DNA of 64,000 bases from Phycomyces blakesleeanus NRRL 1555(-) (GCF_001638985.1 NW_017265144.1:868001-932000), one strand, 5' to 3'; numbered from the stretch's first letter, positions 24,930 to 37,384 are shown. Notes: a model not told the origin generated them from the letters alone. Numbers and translations are program-made.

Positions 24930-26842
24930 ATGCAAGGTCGTGGCCAAGACACAGCCTCGTCTTATAGCGCTTCACAGACCCACGGTAGACCACACACAAA
25001 CTCTTCTGCCTTTTCTTCTATACCAACCCCCATTACCTCATCGATCGACAATCCCGATCTTAATCCCGAGCAATCAAAACAACATCAACAACATGGCCCT
25101 GAATCTACTACTACTACTGCTGCTGCCGCCACTGAGTCCCAAAACCCAGCCAATACAGTCCAGGATAATAATCCTCCTGACCAACCCAGAACTCAACAAG
25201 TCAATTTACAAGTCATGCATAAAACAGCCGTAAAAAACTATCAAGTATTTCCAGGAAACATCAAGTTCTTTTGTGGTGGTCGGTTTATAACGAGCAAAGC
25301 ATACTGGGCTTTTGGCGTTTCTATCGGTGTTTTGCTTATTCCAGCTATTCTGTTTGCGGTTTTTATGCAAGTACCAAAAAAGAAATAAAAAAAAAGATCC
25401 ACAAAGCTATATATAACAGTAGCACATTTTGGATCTATGGTTATTTTTATTTTATATATATATTAGTAACATTATATTAATTGATTACAGATGCCCATGG
25501 TATTGGACACACTTGTCTCCAGCAATTCCAATTATATTTGCCTATACGTTTATACTTACATTTTCTTCAATGATGAGGACTGCTTGGGTTGACCCTGGAG
25601 TAAGCATTTATATATATATATATATATATATTAAGCTACAACAAAAAGCTTGTAAAAACAAAAGCAAAAAAAAAATTGATAAATTATTGATAAATCCGGA
25701 CTAATATTCTATAATGCTATTGTAGATTATCCCTCGAAATCTCAACAAGATGCCACCCATTGCCAGCTCAATTAATGAAAATTCTGGTATCCTTCCCGAT
25801 CCTTTACAGTTTATGACACCACCAATTAAAAATGTAATGATAAAAGGCAAGCAAGTAGAACTCAACTATTGCGAGACCTGCTTAATCTACAGACCTCCAC
25901 GTTCAAGCCATTGCCGAGACTGTGACAATTGTGTTGGTAAGTGCATTTTGTAAATAATAAATCATTGTTTTTTTTTGTTTCTGTCAGTGTTACTTTTGTT
26001 TTGTTAGACAACAGTTTCTTTGTTGTTGCTTCTCCTTTCTTAATATGATGCTTATACATATATTTATGTTTGTGTGTGTTTGTGTTTGTGTTTGTGGGGA
26101 TGCTTAATTCTTTATTATTATTTTAGAGCTTTACGATCATCATTGTATCTGGCTCAACAATTGTATTGGAAAAAGAAACTATCGTACATTTTTTGTATTC
26201 ATTGTAACAGGAACATTTCTTTCTGTCTTTGTCTTTGCATTTTCACTTGCGCACCTTATGCTTCTGTACTTTAATGACCCTGAACAACGGGAATTTAAGA
26301 CCATTGCCAATAATGCTCCTGTCAGTTTGCTCCTTACTGTTTTCTCATTTTTGTTTATATTTCCTATTGGCTATCTTACCGCATTTCATTGTTATATCGT
26401 TTGCGCAGGAGTAACCACCCACGAAAAGGTAAAGTGTATACAGATAATGTATCTATGTTTTTTTTTAAAAAAAAAAAGACACCGCGCTCAAGACAAACGG
26501 GTACTAAACAAGATTATCGACTTTTTTTTGAAATCTAGTTGAAAATTGACGGAAGACCATTTCCGAATGATAAGCCCATGTTTGATTTTGGAAGTTCGTT
26601 TTGCAACTTTATCCATTCTGTCTGTCAGCCAAGGTCAAAGAGGTATATACATAAATACATACATAATCAATGATTCATTGTTAACATGTACAAAAAATAT
26701 ATATAGTTACATTGCCAGACGAAAGTTTGTTACACACCCGCTTCCTCTCCAAACTATAATCATGACAACAGATTCAGCTGGCAATAGATACAGTACCATT
26801 CAGCGCAACACTTTAATGTCCCAGACTCCTTTGAACACATAG
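24930..26842 (+). CDS. DHHC palmitoyltransferase, Erf2-like
   Basis: Six exons give 432 aa: 24930-25366, 25491-25599, 25726-25936, 26127-26428, 26539-26642 and 26707-26842. The enzyme S-palmitoylates cysteines of membrane proteins (Ras in the case of yeast Erf2-Erf4). The first ~115 residues are a Ser/Thr/Gln-rich cytosolic tail. FFCGGRFITS precedes membrane helix 1, and LSPAIPIIFAYTF starts helix 2. The Cys-rich domain begins at about residue 230 (CETCLIYRPPRSSHC) and carries the catalytic DHHC at about 256-259 within YDHHCIWLNNCIGKRNY. Two more membrane helices follow, then a basic tail. FCGG, LSPAIP and the DPG turn fit the Erf2/ZDHHC9 group. Intron 1 (25367-25490) needs a GC donor to keep the conserved helix in frame. 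Confidence 0.94.
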
Positions 26843-27982
26843 AATATGTTTTTTTTTCTTGTTCTTCTTCTTTCATTTCACTTCATTTTATTATATTTCA
26901 TTTCATTGTAATTGTTTTTTTTCTTGTTCTTGTTCTTTATTTAACTCATTATTTCTATTCATTCATTTATTCATTTCTTAGACATCAAAATATCGTTCGA
27001 GTTGTTCATTTTACTTTATTTTGTTTTTACATATTGAAAATAACATATACATATACATACACATACATTATTCAAATCATAAGAATGAGAGAGTGTGCGT
27101 AAGAGTCGGATTGGGACGAGGCTTTCCTTTTCACTGACTGGAAATAACCATCGATAACACCATTTTATTTAAAGAAAAAAAATAAACTTGCCGTAAGAAA
27201 TTTCCAAAACTTGTAAGGTTAAATGATCTATAAATATTGAGCAAATTTTTGTTTAAAGTATCCAATTGAACAAAAAGAAATCTAAAGAACCATCGTTTGT
27301 CTACCCGCCCTTATTTTTTTTAATAAAAATCAAATAATAAAATACATACAAAGTAAAAAAATAAAAGTAAAAATATTTGGATCATAAATTAAAACTAGAG
27401 CTCTAAATCATAGATATTACAAAACAAAGTCAAGATGATTTAGTTATTTTTTTTTTAAAAAAAAAAAAAAACACTCGCACACCAAAGGGCAACACTATAT
27501 GAAATCCAACTATTTAATTTTCACTTCCCGACATTTTTTGCTACTTTTTTTGTAGCACATAAAAAATAGGCCGTTTAGTAATATTTTTTCTAAAGTAAGC
27601 TTTTAATCCCGAAGTCATAAAATTTTGCCTTTTTGATTATACGACATTAGGAGAAATAAAATATTGAAACACCGCCGAATTTTTTTTTGTGTAGGAGAAT
27701 TGCTAGCCTCACAAAAATGCCACGCTCCTAGGTATTTTTAAATTACTAAAAACAGCTTAGACCGTTTGAGTTCCAAAAATGCTCTACAATCTACCAAAAA
27801 GACTGGGCATTTGAAATTTAAATTAATTATTTTATTTTATTTTTTATTTTGTTTTTGCTTTTTTTACGTTTTCAATTAATCTTTAATTTTTTATTATTAT
27901 TTGATAGAAAGTAATTGACCCTCTTATTCCAGCTATAATTTTATTTAAATATCATACTGTATTGCAATTAAGGTATTTGGGA
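26843..27982. other. Intergenic, DHHC 3' flank up to the LINE insertion
   Basis: No gene is supported. It is AT-rich, with a T10A15 tract at 27447-27471. The last 13 bases are the left target-site duplication of the LINE. Confidence 0.5.
27970..27982. repeat. Left target-site duplication of LINE
   Basis: The 13-mer aaggtatttggga recurs perfectly at 29436-29448, immediately after the A-rich 3' end of the element. Confidence 0.85.
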
Positions 27983-29435
27983 CGGGACCACCCTCCTGTC
28001 AAAAATTGAGACCTTTTGCAGTATTCATGGATCACGATCTCTTTCCTTTCGTGGGCGGGCAACCATCATGAACTCTCTTGTACTCTCTCAACTATGGCAC
28101 GTCCTTCGTGTGGTTTCGTTCCCTTCCGCCTTCCTTGACCGAGTTCGCTCCATCGTGCGCGGGTTCTTCCGTGTCAAGTCTTTTCCTCCCATTGCTTTTG
28201 ACACTCTCTGCTTGCCCCGACTACAGGGTGGCCTTGGTATCTTGGATCCTGGTATACAGCAATGTGCTCTCCAACTTCGCTGGCTGAAGCCCCTTATCCG
28301 TAATCCTCTACTGCCTCACGGTCTTGTTCCCCAATGGTTCTCCACTCTTCTTCGCTCCGACGTCCCTACCGTTGATCCTCTTCTTCCCTTACTCTTTCCG
28401 GACTGTCGTCCTCGCAACCATCGCACCCTTGATTCCCCGCTACACCTGGTTCTGAAGGCTATGGATACTCTTCCCCGAAACTTTGACAGAGTGGTGCTCA
28501 ACCTTTCCAGTTGTCTCATCCTGCCGTTGTCTTCTATGATATCCAGTATGCCCTCTCACCCTCCGTATCGACCTGCTTGGCGTGATTTGCGAGTCCACCA
28601 TCTATACCAAATCGAGTCCAATTTGGATATACTCACACCCATCACTCCCTCTCGTCCTCTACCCCGTTCTGTCACACTTAACCGCATCCTCAACAGAATT
28701 CGCGATCATACAATGGTCTTGCATTCCATTCTCTTTCGAGCATGCATTCCTTCTTTTGTACTGGCATTCCAACAGCCAAATCTTCCTATTCGCGACGGGT
28801 CGTTCATTGACCTCCAGCCACTTCTGTCAGCCCAACTTCCCGGTCAGACCTGGTCCCGGCTCACCACGCGCTCCTACCGTTCTACCTGCTCCCATCAACT
28901 GTCTGATGCTCGTCCCATCCACCCTCCTCTCATCCCACGACAACTTCGCTCCTTCTGGTCTTTCGCCCTCCCTCACCGGGCTCGGAATGTCTGGTTTCGC
29001 GGGTTGCACAATAAGCTTTCGTGCCGAGCACTTCTGTACCGCATCATGCCATCCACCGTCTCTTCTCCTCTCTGCACTATTTGCCAGGTGTCCATCGAGA
29101 CGCAAGAACATTTTCTTCTCGCTTGCCCGTTGAAATCTGCTGTGTGGACAGGCATTTGGTTGGAATTCTTCGGCACCGTCCCTCTGCGGTGCTCCACACT
29201 GCGCGCAAGTCAATTTCTCGTCTCTGCTCTGAACTAGAGCTGGACTCTCCATAACTCCTCCATTTTTTTTTAAAAAACAAAACAAAACAAAAACAACCAT
29301 AAAATTTAAAAGCCAAAAACATCATATAATCTACAAAACCTTACAAACAAATATTTTAATTTTCTCTTTTCCTATTCAATCAGAGACCTTTAATAAAATC
29401 CTGAGCTTTTTCTTCCTGGCTCCATACAAAAAAAA
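27983..29435 (+). mobile_element. 5'-truncated LINE (non-LTR retrotransposon) insertion
   Basis: A 1.45-kb, clearly GC-richer block is flanked by 13-bp target-site duplications and ends in about ten A residues. One open frame runs from the left edge to the stop at 29235-29237. It encodes the C-terminal part of a LINE ORF2: after the reverse-transcriptase core (LSFRGRATIMNSLVLSQLWH, CLPRLQGGLGILDP) comes a connector, then a zf-RVT type zinc knuckle CTICQ...EHFLLAC near 29073-29130. The polymerase core itself is missing, so the copy is dead on arrival as expected for 5' truncation. The open frame has no disablements, and the duplications are perfect, which implies a young insertion. Confidence 0.9.
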
Positions 29436-29448
29436 AAGGTATTTGGGA
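29436..29448. repeat. Right target-site duplication of LINE
   Basis: Perfect copy of the 13-mer at 27970-27982. The first two As may belong to the A tail. Confidence 0.85.
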
Positions 29449-29605
29449 TTGATTTTGGATTAGTATCTCAATTTTAGAAAAAATAGATACTGTGAGAGTG
29501 TTATCTATTAAAAAAAATTAAAAAATATACGAGATATTCGGAACTAATCTTGGGTTAGTATCTTAAGATTAGAAAAAGTAGATACTGTGAGAATGGTATT
29601 TATTA
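29438..29605. repeat. Diverged ~95-bp tandem repeat
   Basis: Two related units start near 29438 and 29533 and share the words TTAGTATCT, ATTAGAAAAA and TAGATACTGTGAGA. The LINE inserted at the left edge of the first unit. The rest of the gap to 30118 holds only CA/CT microsatellite DNA and the next promoter. Confidence 0.75.
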
Positions 29606-30118
29606 GAGATAGAATAATATGTTTATATATATCAATCGATAAAGACGCTCTTTTTCTTACTATTCAATTTGCCTCTCTTAATATTTGTACCTCCGCTGTG
29701 CCACGTCTGGCGCACAAAATCTACCCACACACACATAAATCTACCTACACACACATATCTTTTTTGTCATGAATTTATAGACCTATATAAAGAATAAATT
29801 AATAAATAATTAGCGTACTTTTTGGAAGTAGAGCTCCCAGTCTCCCCTCAAGTTTTATATAACTCTTCGCCATAAAAAGTTTAGTTACTATATATTACAA
29901 TTAATGTGTAAAAATAAGTCGAGTAGTTTATTGAATGGATAGTAGACTTTAAGTGATGTGGTTGTAAAATGGCAAGAAGATTTGCAGAGAATTTAAATGC
30001 AGAGTCTAAGTCACGTGCTTGTATTCTAACTTTTTTAAAGATATAGACACACACACACACACACACAGTTGATCAAAAAAAAATTAAAGACCTTCTTTTT
30101 GTCTTCATCACATTCACA

Positions 30119-31051
30119 ATGTCTCAACGATTCAATACAGCAGCACAGCAAATGCAGCGTCCTCTTCACAATGAGTTGATTGCTCTTCATCGTCTACTAG
30201 GCAAAGTATGTCAATAGTAGCAATAAAAAAATAAAGCTCGCCGGTCACAAGCCAACACTCCATTACAGGACATTCTCGAACAAGCCGCGCGTATTCTCGA
30301 TCACTTTGCTACTTCCCACATAAAGTATGTTATATACTTTTCCTATTAAAACCAATTTGTTTGGAATTACATATATATACTGAATCTTTATTAAATACTG
30401 ACCTACGTTTAGTAAAAAAGGCGTTATCGTTGAACAGCCTCCTCCTCTGCACCAAACAGAAAAATTACTCGAAAAATGTGATGATTTTGAGGCAATTTGT
30501 GATCAAATATACTACATCTTGGTAATAAGCTTTCTTTTGCTTTTTTTTTGGTTTTTGGTTTTTGTTCTTGGCAAAGTAAATGTTAATGCTTATATATCTC
30601 TTTTAATTAGGAACAATCCAAGCGAATCCTTCAACTTGATTGGCAACAAAAAGTAGCTCTACAGTCTGAAGCAGATAAGCGACATCAAGAGCTGCAACAA
30701 GAACAGCAACAGCAGTTGCAACAACAACAGCAGTTACAGCATGATAACCTTACATCGGATATGGATGGTGATCTATCCATGGGATTCCCTTCTTCGTCTC
30801 AAATGGATCTTTCGATCGATATGGACACAGACCCAACAGACACCTCAAAAGATCACGCACATCTACACCACAGATCTCAGACACATCTGGCTGAGCAGCA
30901 TGGACTTGAGGATGAGGATATGGAGGAACTTTTGATGTTGCAGAGAGACCGGTTAGAGAGGCTACGCAAAGTCATCGTACTCGGAATGGATGCAGAGCAT
31001 GTCAGGGCGAGTCAGAACGATGGTAGTGGGAAGGACGATCTACTCTTTTGA
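30119..31051 (+). CDS. Med29-like Mediator tail subunit (tentative)
   Basis: Four exons give 230 aa: 30119-30205, 30269-30324, 30413-30521 and 30611-31051. The helical core (LHNELIALHRLL, DILEQAARILDHFATSHI, TEKLLEKCDDFEAICDQIYYIL) resembles Mediator subunit 29, whose animal members carry a KCLEEFYALCDQLE-type helix at the same relative place. A Gln-rich stretch (about residues 115-130) and a Met/Asp-rich acidic region follow, then a C-terminal helix RDRLERLRKVIVLGMDAEHV. Mediator links transcription factors to RNA polymerase II in the nucleus. The gene itself is secure; the Mediator assignment rests on short helical similarity and could be wrong. Confidence 0.75.
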
Positions 31052-31396
31052 AAGTCTATTTTTTGGATATATATATAAAATGAAGAAGAAGATGAAAGTT
31101 ATTGTGGCTGTGAATGTGGCTATGGCTATTGTTGCGTTTGCATTTGTGTGTATATTTTATATCTCTATGGTAAGGATAATGATAAGGATAATAAAGGAAA
31201 TACTTGATTTATCATAACGCATATTTAAGGAAATGAAATAGAGGGCTTGGAAGAAGTTTATCATATAATATAATGCTTTATTTCTTGGATATAATATAAT
31301 ATAATAGAATATGATATGATATATAATATGATTTGAATGTGTGATGTGATGTAAGAAAAGAAAAATGAAGGAATTGTTCTCTTTTTTTTTGGTTTT
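31052..31396. other. Convergent intergenic gap
   Basis: A gap of about 345 bp between the converging Med29-like and aminotransferase genes. It is AT-rich (ATAATATA variants near 31264-31330) and would hold both 3' ends. Nothing else is seen. Confidence 0.5.
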
Positions 31397-33631
31397 TTAC
31401 TTGAAGTTGTTGATAACTATAAATGTACAATATTCAGTCTTATGTTTTCTCTTATTACTCTTTGCTGGTTTTATCTTACCTCGTTCAATGGCATCCAGGC
31501 CTTTTACGAGCTCTTCCATAGGAGGACCAAAACTAAGTCTAACGAAATGATGGCAGGGGGATTCAAACAACTCACGACGGCTTGCAGGCTAAAAAAGAAA
31601 GGAAAAAATAATAATGGTTTCAATAAGTTAAACATGTAATAAAATAATATATTAGTAGTAACTTACATTAACATCGAAGAAAATTCCTGGAACAACGATA
31701 CTATGAGGCATTAAGCAATAATTCAATTAGAAGCCGACAAAAAAAAAAGATGAAAACCTGGTGATATGAAAATAACAACTTACACTTTCTCTTTAAGGCA
31801 CTCCTCAAAGAAGGTTAGACCAACGTTGATAGGTGCCGGGAGCTCGTTGAGGTCCAACCAGATATAAAATGTGGCATTTGGTGGTACATTGACCTTGATG
31901 CCAATCTCTTCCAGACGCTCGAGAACATAGTCTCGCTTGCTTCTAAAGTGGATCTGCAAGTGCTTGGCTTCGTTTTTAAAGACTTCGGGATCGAGCATAG
32001 GAATTGCGGCCAGCTGGAGTGGATGGTTTGCACCACCTTCTAAGAAAGAGCCACAGCTCTGCATAGAGGATATAACAGATTCTGGGCCAACGATCCAGCA
32101 GATACGCCAACCAGGTAACTAACAAGCCATTCCACCGGATTTAATCTCTCGTTTGATTTAACAACTTTTTTATTTACTTACTCTAAAGTTCTTTGTCAGA
32201 CCATCGATGATAATAACAGGGTCTGCATTGACATCTGTGGATTGGTACCAAAGAAAAATCCCACCAGTTAATTAAATTAGTTAATTAATAAAGTTAATTA
32301 AAACATTAACTGTAAAAAAAAAGTCTCTTGCTTTTTCTCGTGTGCTGTTACTCACCATCAACATATTCCGAGATGCTAACTGTACGGCCATTCTCTTCTT
32401 CTGGGTGTGAGTAGATGTAGGACGAATAGAACTCATCCATAACAAGGGTTGTGTGTCTCTCTTTGGAGATCTTGACCAATTCACAGAGTTCTTCACCCTC
32501 AATGAGCTGACCGGTCGGGTTGCGAGGGTTTGAGGCAACAATCAAACCAAGACCACGTCCAGAAATCTCTTTGCGGATCGTGTCAGGATCTATGTGATAG
32601 TTTGATTCGGCTTCCAGGGTGGTTGGAATAGGCACAAAGCGCTTAAAGACAGACAGCATCTGTTCATAGGCAGTGTACTGTTGGCAGAAAAATGCATATA
32701 ATATTCACAAGATGTCAGACAGACAGACACACAGAGAGAGATTGTGATTTAAAAAGGTCGCAAAATGACTTTACCTCGGGCAAGAAGTAGCCCACATTGA
32801 TGTCACCGATGGCTGATGCTACACGTGTGAGTCCTGCACGACCACCAGGGACAATACAGACCTAAAATAATGATATCGCCTTTTAGACTATGTCCGCCAC
32901 TCCATTTCAATTCTTTTGAATTCTAGAAAACTTACGTTTGCAGATGTGTACTTTGATTCCTTATCCTGTCGATAGATCTCATTGTAGAGGTTGGCAACAG
33001 CAGAACGTAACTCGGTTATACCAGCAGTAGGTGCATACTCATACGATTCAATTGGTAGTTCAATGTGGGTAGGCTTGTCTGCACAACCATCAATATGTCC
33101 AACTTGAAAGATAAAGAAAATATGAAATATATAAAAGTAAGAAATCTTTTTCTCGATCCCTCTTTTTATTATTTTATTAGCTTACCTTCTGGAGCACCTT
33201 GACCAAAGTTTGCTATATGATTCCAAAATAACATTTAAAATAAACGTTAGATATCAACATCTTTTTTAAAATAGAAAGAAAATTTAGTAACTTACCCCAT
33301 TCAGGGTCACCATAGGTAAAACCATTCTGCATGGCTCTGTCCATTACATAAATGACACCAGTAGATCCAGGGTGCTCGATACCGTAGATTTTTGCGGCAT
33401 TCTTGGCTTTGGTTGCCTTGTTGGTATTACCTGGGTAACTACGAAGGGTCTGATGGGCCTCTGAATGTGCCTCACTATGATATACAATAAATGAATAAAT
33501 TTAATTTTTTCTAAATTTATTTCAAAGTACCTTCTCATCTTATTGACAATCTGTTGAGCAATATCATAGAAATGGAACTTCTTGTGGCACTCGGGCTCTT
33601 GTCCTTCGATATCTTCTACTGGAATGGTCAT
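31397..33631 (-). CDS. PLP-dependent aminotransferase, class I/II
   Basis: Eleven exons give 477 aa: 33631-33531, 33474-33296, 33212-33186 (27-bp microexon), 33102-32936, 32861-32775, 32677-32356, 32234-32182, 32118-31784, 31700-31667, 31588-31480 and 31416-31397. It has the fold-type I landmarks: GGRAGLTR near the PLP phosphate site, SNPRNPTGQ with the cofactor-contacting Asn, MDEFYSSY with the Asp that pairs the pyridine N, and DGLTKNFRLPGWR with the Schiff-base Lys and downstream Arg. The C-terminal domain has FYIWLDLNE and a RLSF motif for substrate carboxylate. The substrate cannot be told; the overall look is nearer to the LL-DAP/alanine/ACC-synthase-like group than to aspartate aminotransferase. 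No targeting sequence is obvious. The last intron (63 bp) is in frame, so its retention would add 21 residues. Confidence 0.93.
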
Positions 33632-33766
33632 GGTGTATAAGGTTTTGATTTAGGAGAAGAAGAAGAAAGGAATTTCTTTTGGAGTAAAGAAAAGAGATAG
33701 ATGAAGTTGTGTGCGTGTGTTTTTTTTTAGGAATGTCTAAAATTTGAGAACAAAAATACCTGGCCT

Positions 33767-33775
33767 CTTTTTATA
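33767..33775 (-). promoter_or_regulatory. TATA box of the aminotransferase gene
   Basis: TATAAAAAG on the minus strand lies about 136 bp upstream of the start codon at 33631. Confidence 0.6.
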
Positions 33776-34008
33776 GATAACCACAAAATGTTCATCTCAT
33801 CCTGAATCGGGGATACTTTTTGGAAAAATGAATATGTTCATTAAAAATAAAAAAAAAATAAAAAAAACAACCGCGTGAGGGTTGCACGCTGTGTCGGGTG
33901 GTCTGTTTACCATTTTCTCTCCTCTTGCTTGAGGTAAAGTTGTTCCTCAAGTCCCAGATAGCCAATGCGTCACAGTGTAACCATCAACGAGCCATTTTAT
34001 TCAACAGT

Positions 34009-34237
34009 AAGAGTGTAATGGGTTTCTTGTACGACGAAGCTCGCTATTGACGTAATAATATCGCACTTCTTGGTTTAGCAAATTAGATATATATATATAT
34101 ACAAAATGAAAAGAAGAGAAAAAAAATGACTGGTGTGAAGACCTGTTGATCCAGCTTTGTAGGTCAGTCTTGAGTATGTCACCATCTGATGTTAGGTATA
34201 GATCATCAGTATATTTGCTTTCTTGTTTAATAGACAT
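34009..34237 (-). CDS. Possible short gene of unknown function
   Basis: The frame starting MSIKQESKYTDDLYLTSDGD has normal-looking codon content for about 32-45 residues, then runs into T-rich DNA. With an intron from a GTATAT donor after SSFHF to the AG before 34076, the frame continues KCDIITSIASFVVQETHYTL and stops at about 34009, giving about 67 aa. Read without splicing it gives 78 aa ending near 34001. I recognise no domain. It lies between the aminotransferase promoter and the FAM210 gene; the rest of 33632-34895 holds nothing I can support. It may be a chance frame. Confidence 0.3.
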
Positions 34238-34895
34238 TATAATAATGATGATGATGCTGATAATAATCTATTAGGCTGTTCTTTTTTTTAAAGAAATATA
34301 TATATATATATAAATTATTTGTGACCATTAACATCTATGGAGGAGCCCGGAAAGATCGAAGGCGACTTGCGATAATTAAGATAAAGATAATATTTTATTT
34401 TATTTTTTGTGAGTTGATATATGAGCCGACAAACTTTCTATTTTATTTTTATTTTTAATGGCTACACGTGCGCCAATAGCTTAAATATTACTGCTGATTG
34501 TTACACGTCTACAGTAAAGATCGTCTGGCATTATTAAAAAGATTAATTTCTGAATAAGTAAGAATACATATATATACTATTGTAAAACAGTAAGAAATCA
34601 AGCTGTTTTTTTTTAAAAAAAATGTTATTATTTCAAAGGTCTTTCTCTATCTCTATTAGTCTCTTTCTGTATGTGCCTGTGGGCGAGCGTTCATTTAAGC
34701 ATAAAATGTGTATTATATTTGTTGTTATAGAAACAGAATATGTTCCTTGGCTAAAAGTAATAAAACTGTTTATTAAATTAAGAAAAGAAAATGTATATTT
34801 ATTTAAAGATTCTGGGATTGGGTTAATCATTTTATTTTTATTACGATCGGAAAAGAAAGGCCTGATGAAATCTAAAAGTAATATCCGGGTTGCCT

Positions 34896-35483
34896 TTACA
34901 TTTTTGGCTTTGGTGATCTTATCTTGCCTCCCAATCTTGAGATCAGACCTACCAAGGGTCCAACCCATTTTTCTGCAAAAAATGGTGTCAAGGCAGCAGA
35001 TGCTGCAAGACGGACAGGCATCAAAAGCTACAGAATATGCACACACACACACACACACAAACAGTATCATTATTATATTAATTATTATGGTTATCAATTA
35101 TATATATATATATAATAGCAATTGGTTACCTTGACAGCAGCATAAGTTGTGGCTAGGTTTATCATCACGCGACTTTGTGGATCAAGTGGCTCATATCCAT
35201 AGTGTACACGAACCTTGCTGATGAACCGATTTCCTTCTGTAATCGCAGTCTCTGAAACCGGGATTGAGAGCGCAGATGCATCAAGAGCATAGTAAATAAA
35301 CGGGAATGGGATGATTGCTGTAACTTCATGTAAAATTGCAAATGTGGTCACATAAGAGGCCGGCTTGTCGCGGAATTGCTGAACATATTTACGCCAGCCT
35401 CTTGTTGCCTTTTGTTCGACTTTTAGTGTATTGGCAGTAGTGAATCGACGCACATTGTGAGTGATGGGGTATAGGAATCTCAT
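34896..35483 (-). CDS. FAM210/DUF1279-type mitochondrial membrane protein
   Basis: Two exons (35483-35130 and 35027-34896) give 161 aa. The N terminus (MRFLYPITHNVRRFTTANTL) is basic, lacks acids and has an RRF-T pattern suited to mitochondrial import. The DUF1279 core follows: KYVQQFRDKPASYVTTFAILHEVTAIIPFPFIYYAL, a loop, then INLATTYAAVKLLMPVRLAASAALTPFFAE with a second membrane segment. Family members are inner-membrane proteins tied to mitochondrial protein biogenesis. The tail is basic (KIRSPKPKM). Confidence 0.88.
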
Positions 35484-37107
35484 GGCTAAAATAGGATGTT
35501 TATTTCTTTTTTTATTTTATTTCTTTCCCATGAAAGGAATAATATAACTAGCTTCAATGTCCGATACATAATACAATACACATATGTATATATATACAGA
35601 TGTTAATTTGGCATCAAGTGTAATTCATTTTTATATGTATTTATTAGTTAATTTAATTTAAATTTAATAGACAATTGTGTGTGTGTGTGTTTCTAGTGAG
35701 GTTATCCACTGGCTGTTTTATAGAAAGGGACAGTTCTGATCGATAAACAATTAGTGCAACTATAAAAGTTCTTTCTTGTTTTAAGCATAGACCTAGATCT
35801 TATTTTGATATAAACATATATAATATAAAGATTAAAGAAGAGAATGAAGAGGCCAGGAATAAAGAAGGTTACCAGAAATTAATATTCGATCAAATTGATA
35901 GGGAAATACAGCCAATCTGAGAGCCCAAAAGTATTGAGGCCAAGAAAACTAAATCAATAAATAAATATCAAGAAAGAAAGAAAAATAGTTTGAGGAAATA
36001 GAATCAAAGTGGATTTTGGGTAACAATAATTATAAACCCCAAACTGTCTTGGCTTTTGATTTGTGTGCCCAAAGGCCCATTGCCTTTAAACAAGTAGCTC
36101 AATATATATTTATATATATAAAGATTAGATCTTACATATTAATAGGAAGAGTTTTTTTTTCAAAAGGCAGGCAGACAGGACAGATATTTGGAATGAAATG
36201 ACTTTTGGCTCATTTTGTGTGTATCTTGTGTACAACGATGAGTTTGTACTAATGAAGCAAAAGTTACCTGATCCAAAACAAAATCAATATCCTATAATAT
36301 CAATATCAGTATGAGAATAAAAAAAAACACAAGGTTCTCAAGTTATTTTCTATTGATTATAAATTATTGATATATATATATATACCTGGAATAATGGAGA
36401 GGCCATTCTCATTAATTTGTCCTAATAATAAAATGCAGATTTATAGTCGCCAAGTGCCAAAAAAGGAGCATCAATTCAATGGAAAATACTTTAAAACTAC
36501 AGAAAATCTTGATGGTTCCTGTTATGTTAATGTTTTTACTATTAAATTTGTATTTGTATTTTATCATTCATACTTTAAACTACTTGTAATTATCAAGATG
36601 TTCAAGAAAAAACCTGATATTTTATCCCACTCTCTCTCTCTCTCTCTTTCAAAAATAAAAAACAAATAAATAAAATAAACATAATCAGTTATCAATTCAT
36701 TAGTACTTACAAAAAAATTACTATGCTTATAAGCAGGTTTTCAAATATTACATTCCTAAAGTTCCAAGACAATGTAATTTGAAAAAATTGCGATATAACA
36801 TCGCATCCTTGAGCCATTAATAAGCATAAGAATAGAGCACCGTTATTCTTGGCAGATAAAGTAATAACAATGGGAATATGAAGTTTTCAGCTTGTTTCTG
36901 ATAAGTATATCAGCATTATCTTGAAATGCTCCTTTTACATTAACAATATAGTATGCATACGTTCTATGTTCAATGCCAAAATAAATATATAAATAAATAA
37001 ATAAAGGAGAGTAGGGACGAGGGGGGTGTTGACTTTAATAAAATATTTTCTTGCAACCTTTATTGTGTTTAAGGGGTTGTTTTAAGGTTGAATTTTGATT
37101 AAACACT

Positions 37108-37248
37108 TGGTGTGGACAGACTAAAAGTTCAAAAAAAAGTTCAAAAAAAGGGCAAAACTAATTAAAACTCTAACCCAATAATATGTCGTAAAGTTTTGCT
37201 CTTTTTCTTTTTACTCTTTCTTTTTGAACTTTTAGTCTATCCATATCA
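37108..37248. mobile_element. Foldback/MITE-like inverted repeat
   Basis: The 18-mer agactaaaagttcaaaaa at 37118-37135 has a perfect inverse complement at 37221-37238. Pairing extends outward with mismatches to about 37108/37248 and is matched again inward by gcaaaact (37152-37159) against agttttgc near 37192. It has no coding capacity. Confidence 0.65.
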
Positions 37249-37384
37249 ACTATTTTTCATTATATATATATATATATATGTGTGTATGTGTTTCAATTTA
37301 ACTTTGTTAGTTTTCTTTGCTATTATTGTAGTCCAAATCTAAAAGCACCTTTTCAATATCTTACTCTTGTCCTACATTCTTTTT

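Noticed and set aside
28827..29300. Minus-strand open frame inside the LINE
   Set aside because: It is the antisense of the zf-RVT coding frame in GC-rich DNA, where stops are rare.
34633..35097. Minus-strand 154-codon open frame
   Set aside because: It overlaps FAM210 exon 2 in another frame and continues through microsatellite DNA; the spliced FAM210 model explains the conserved part.
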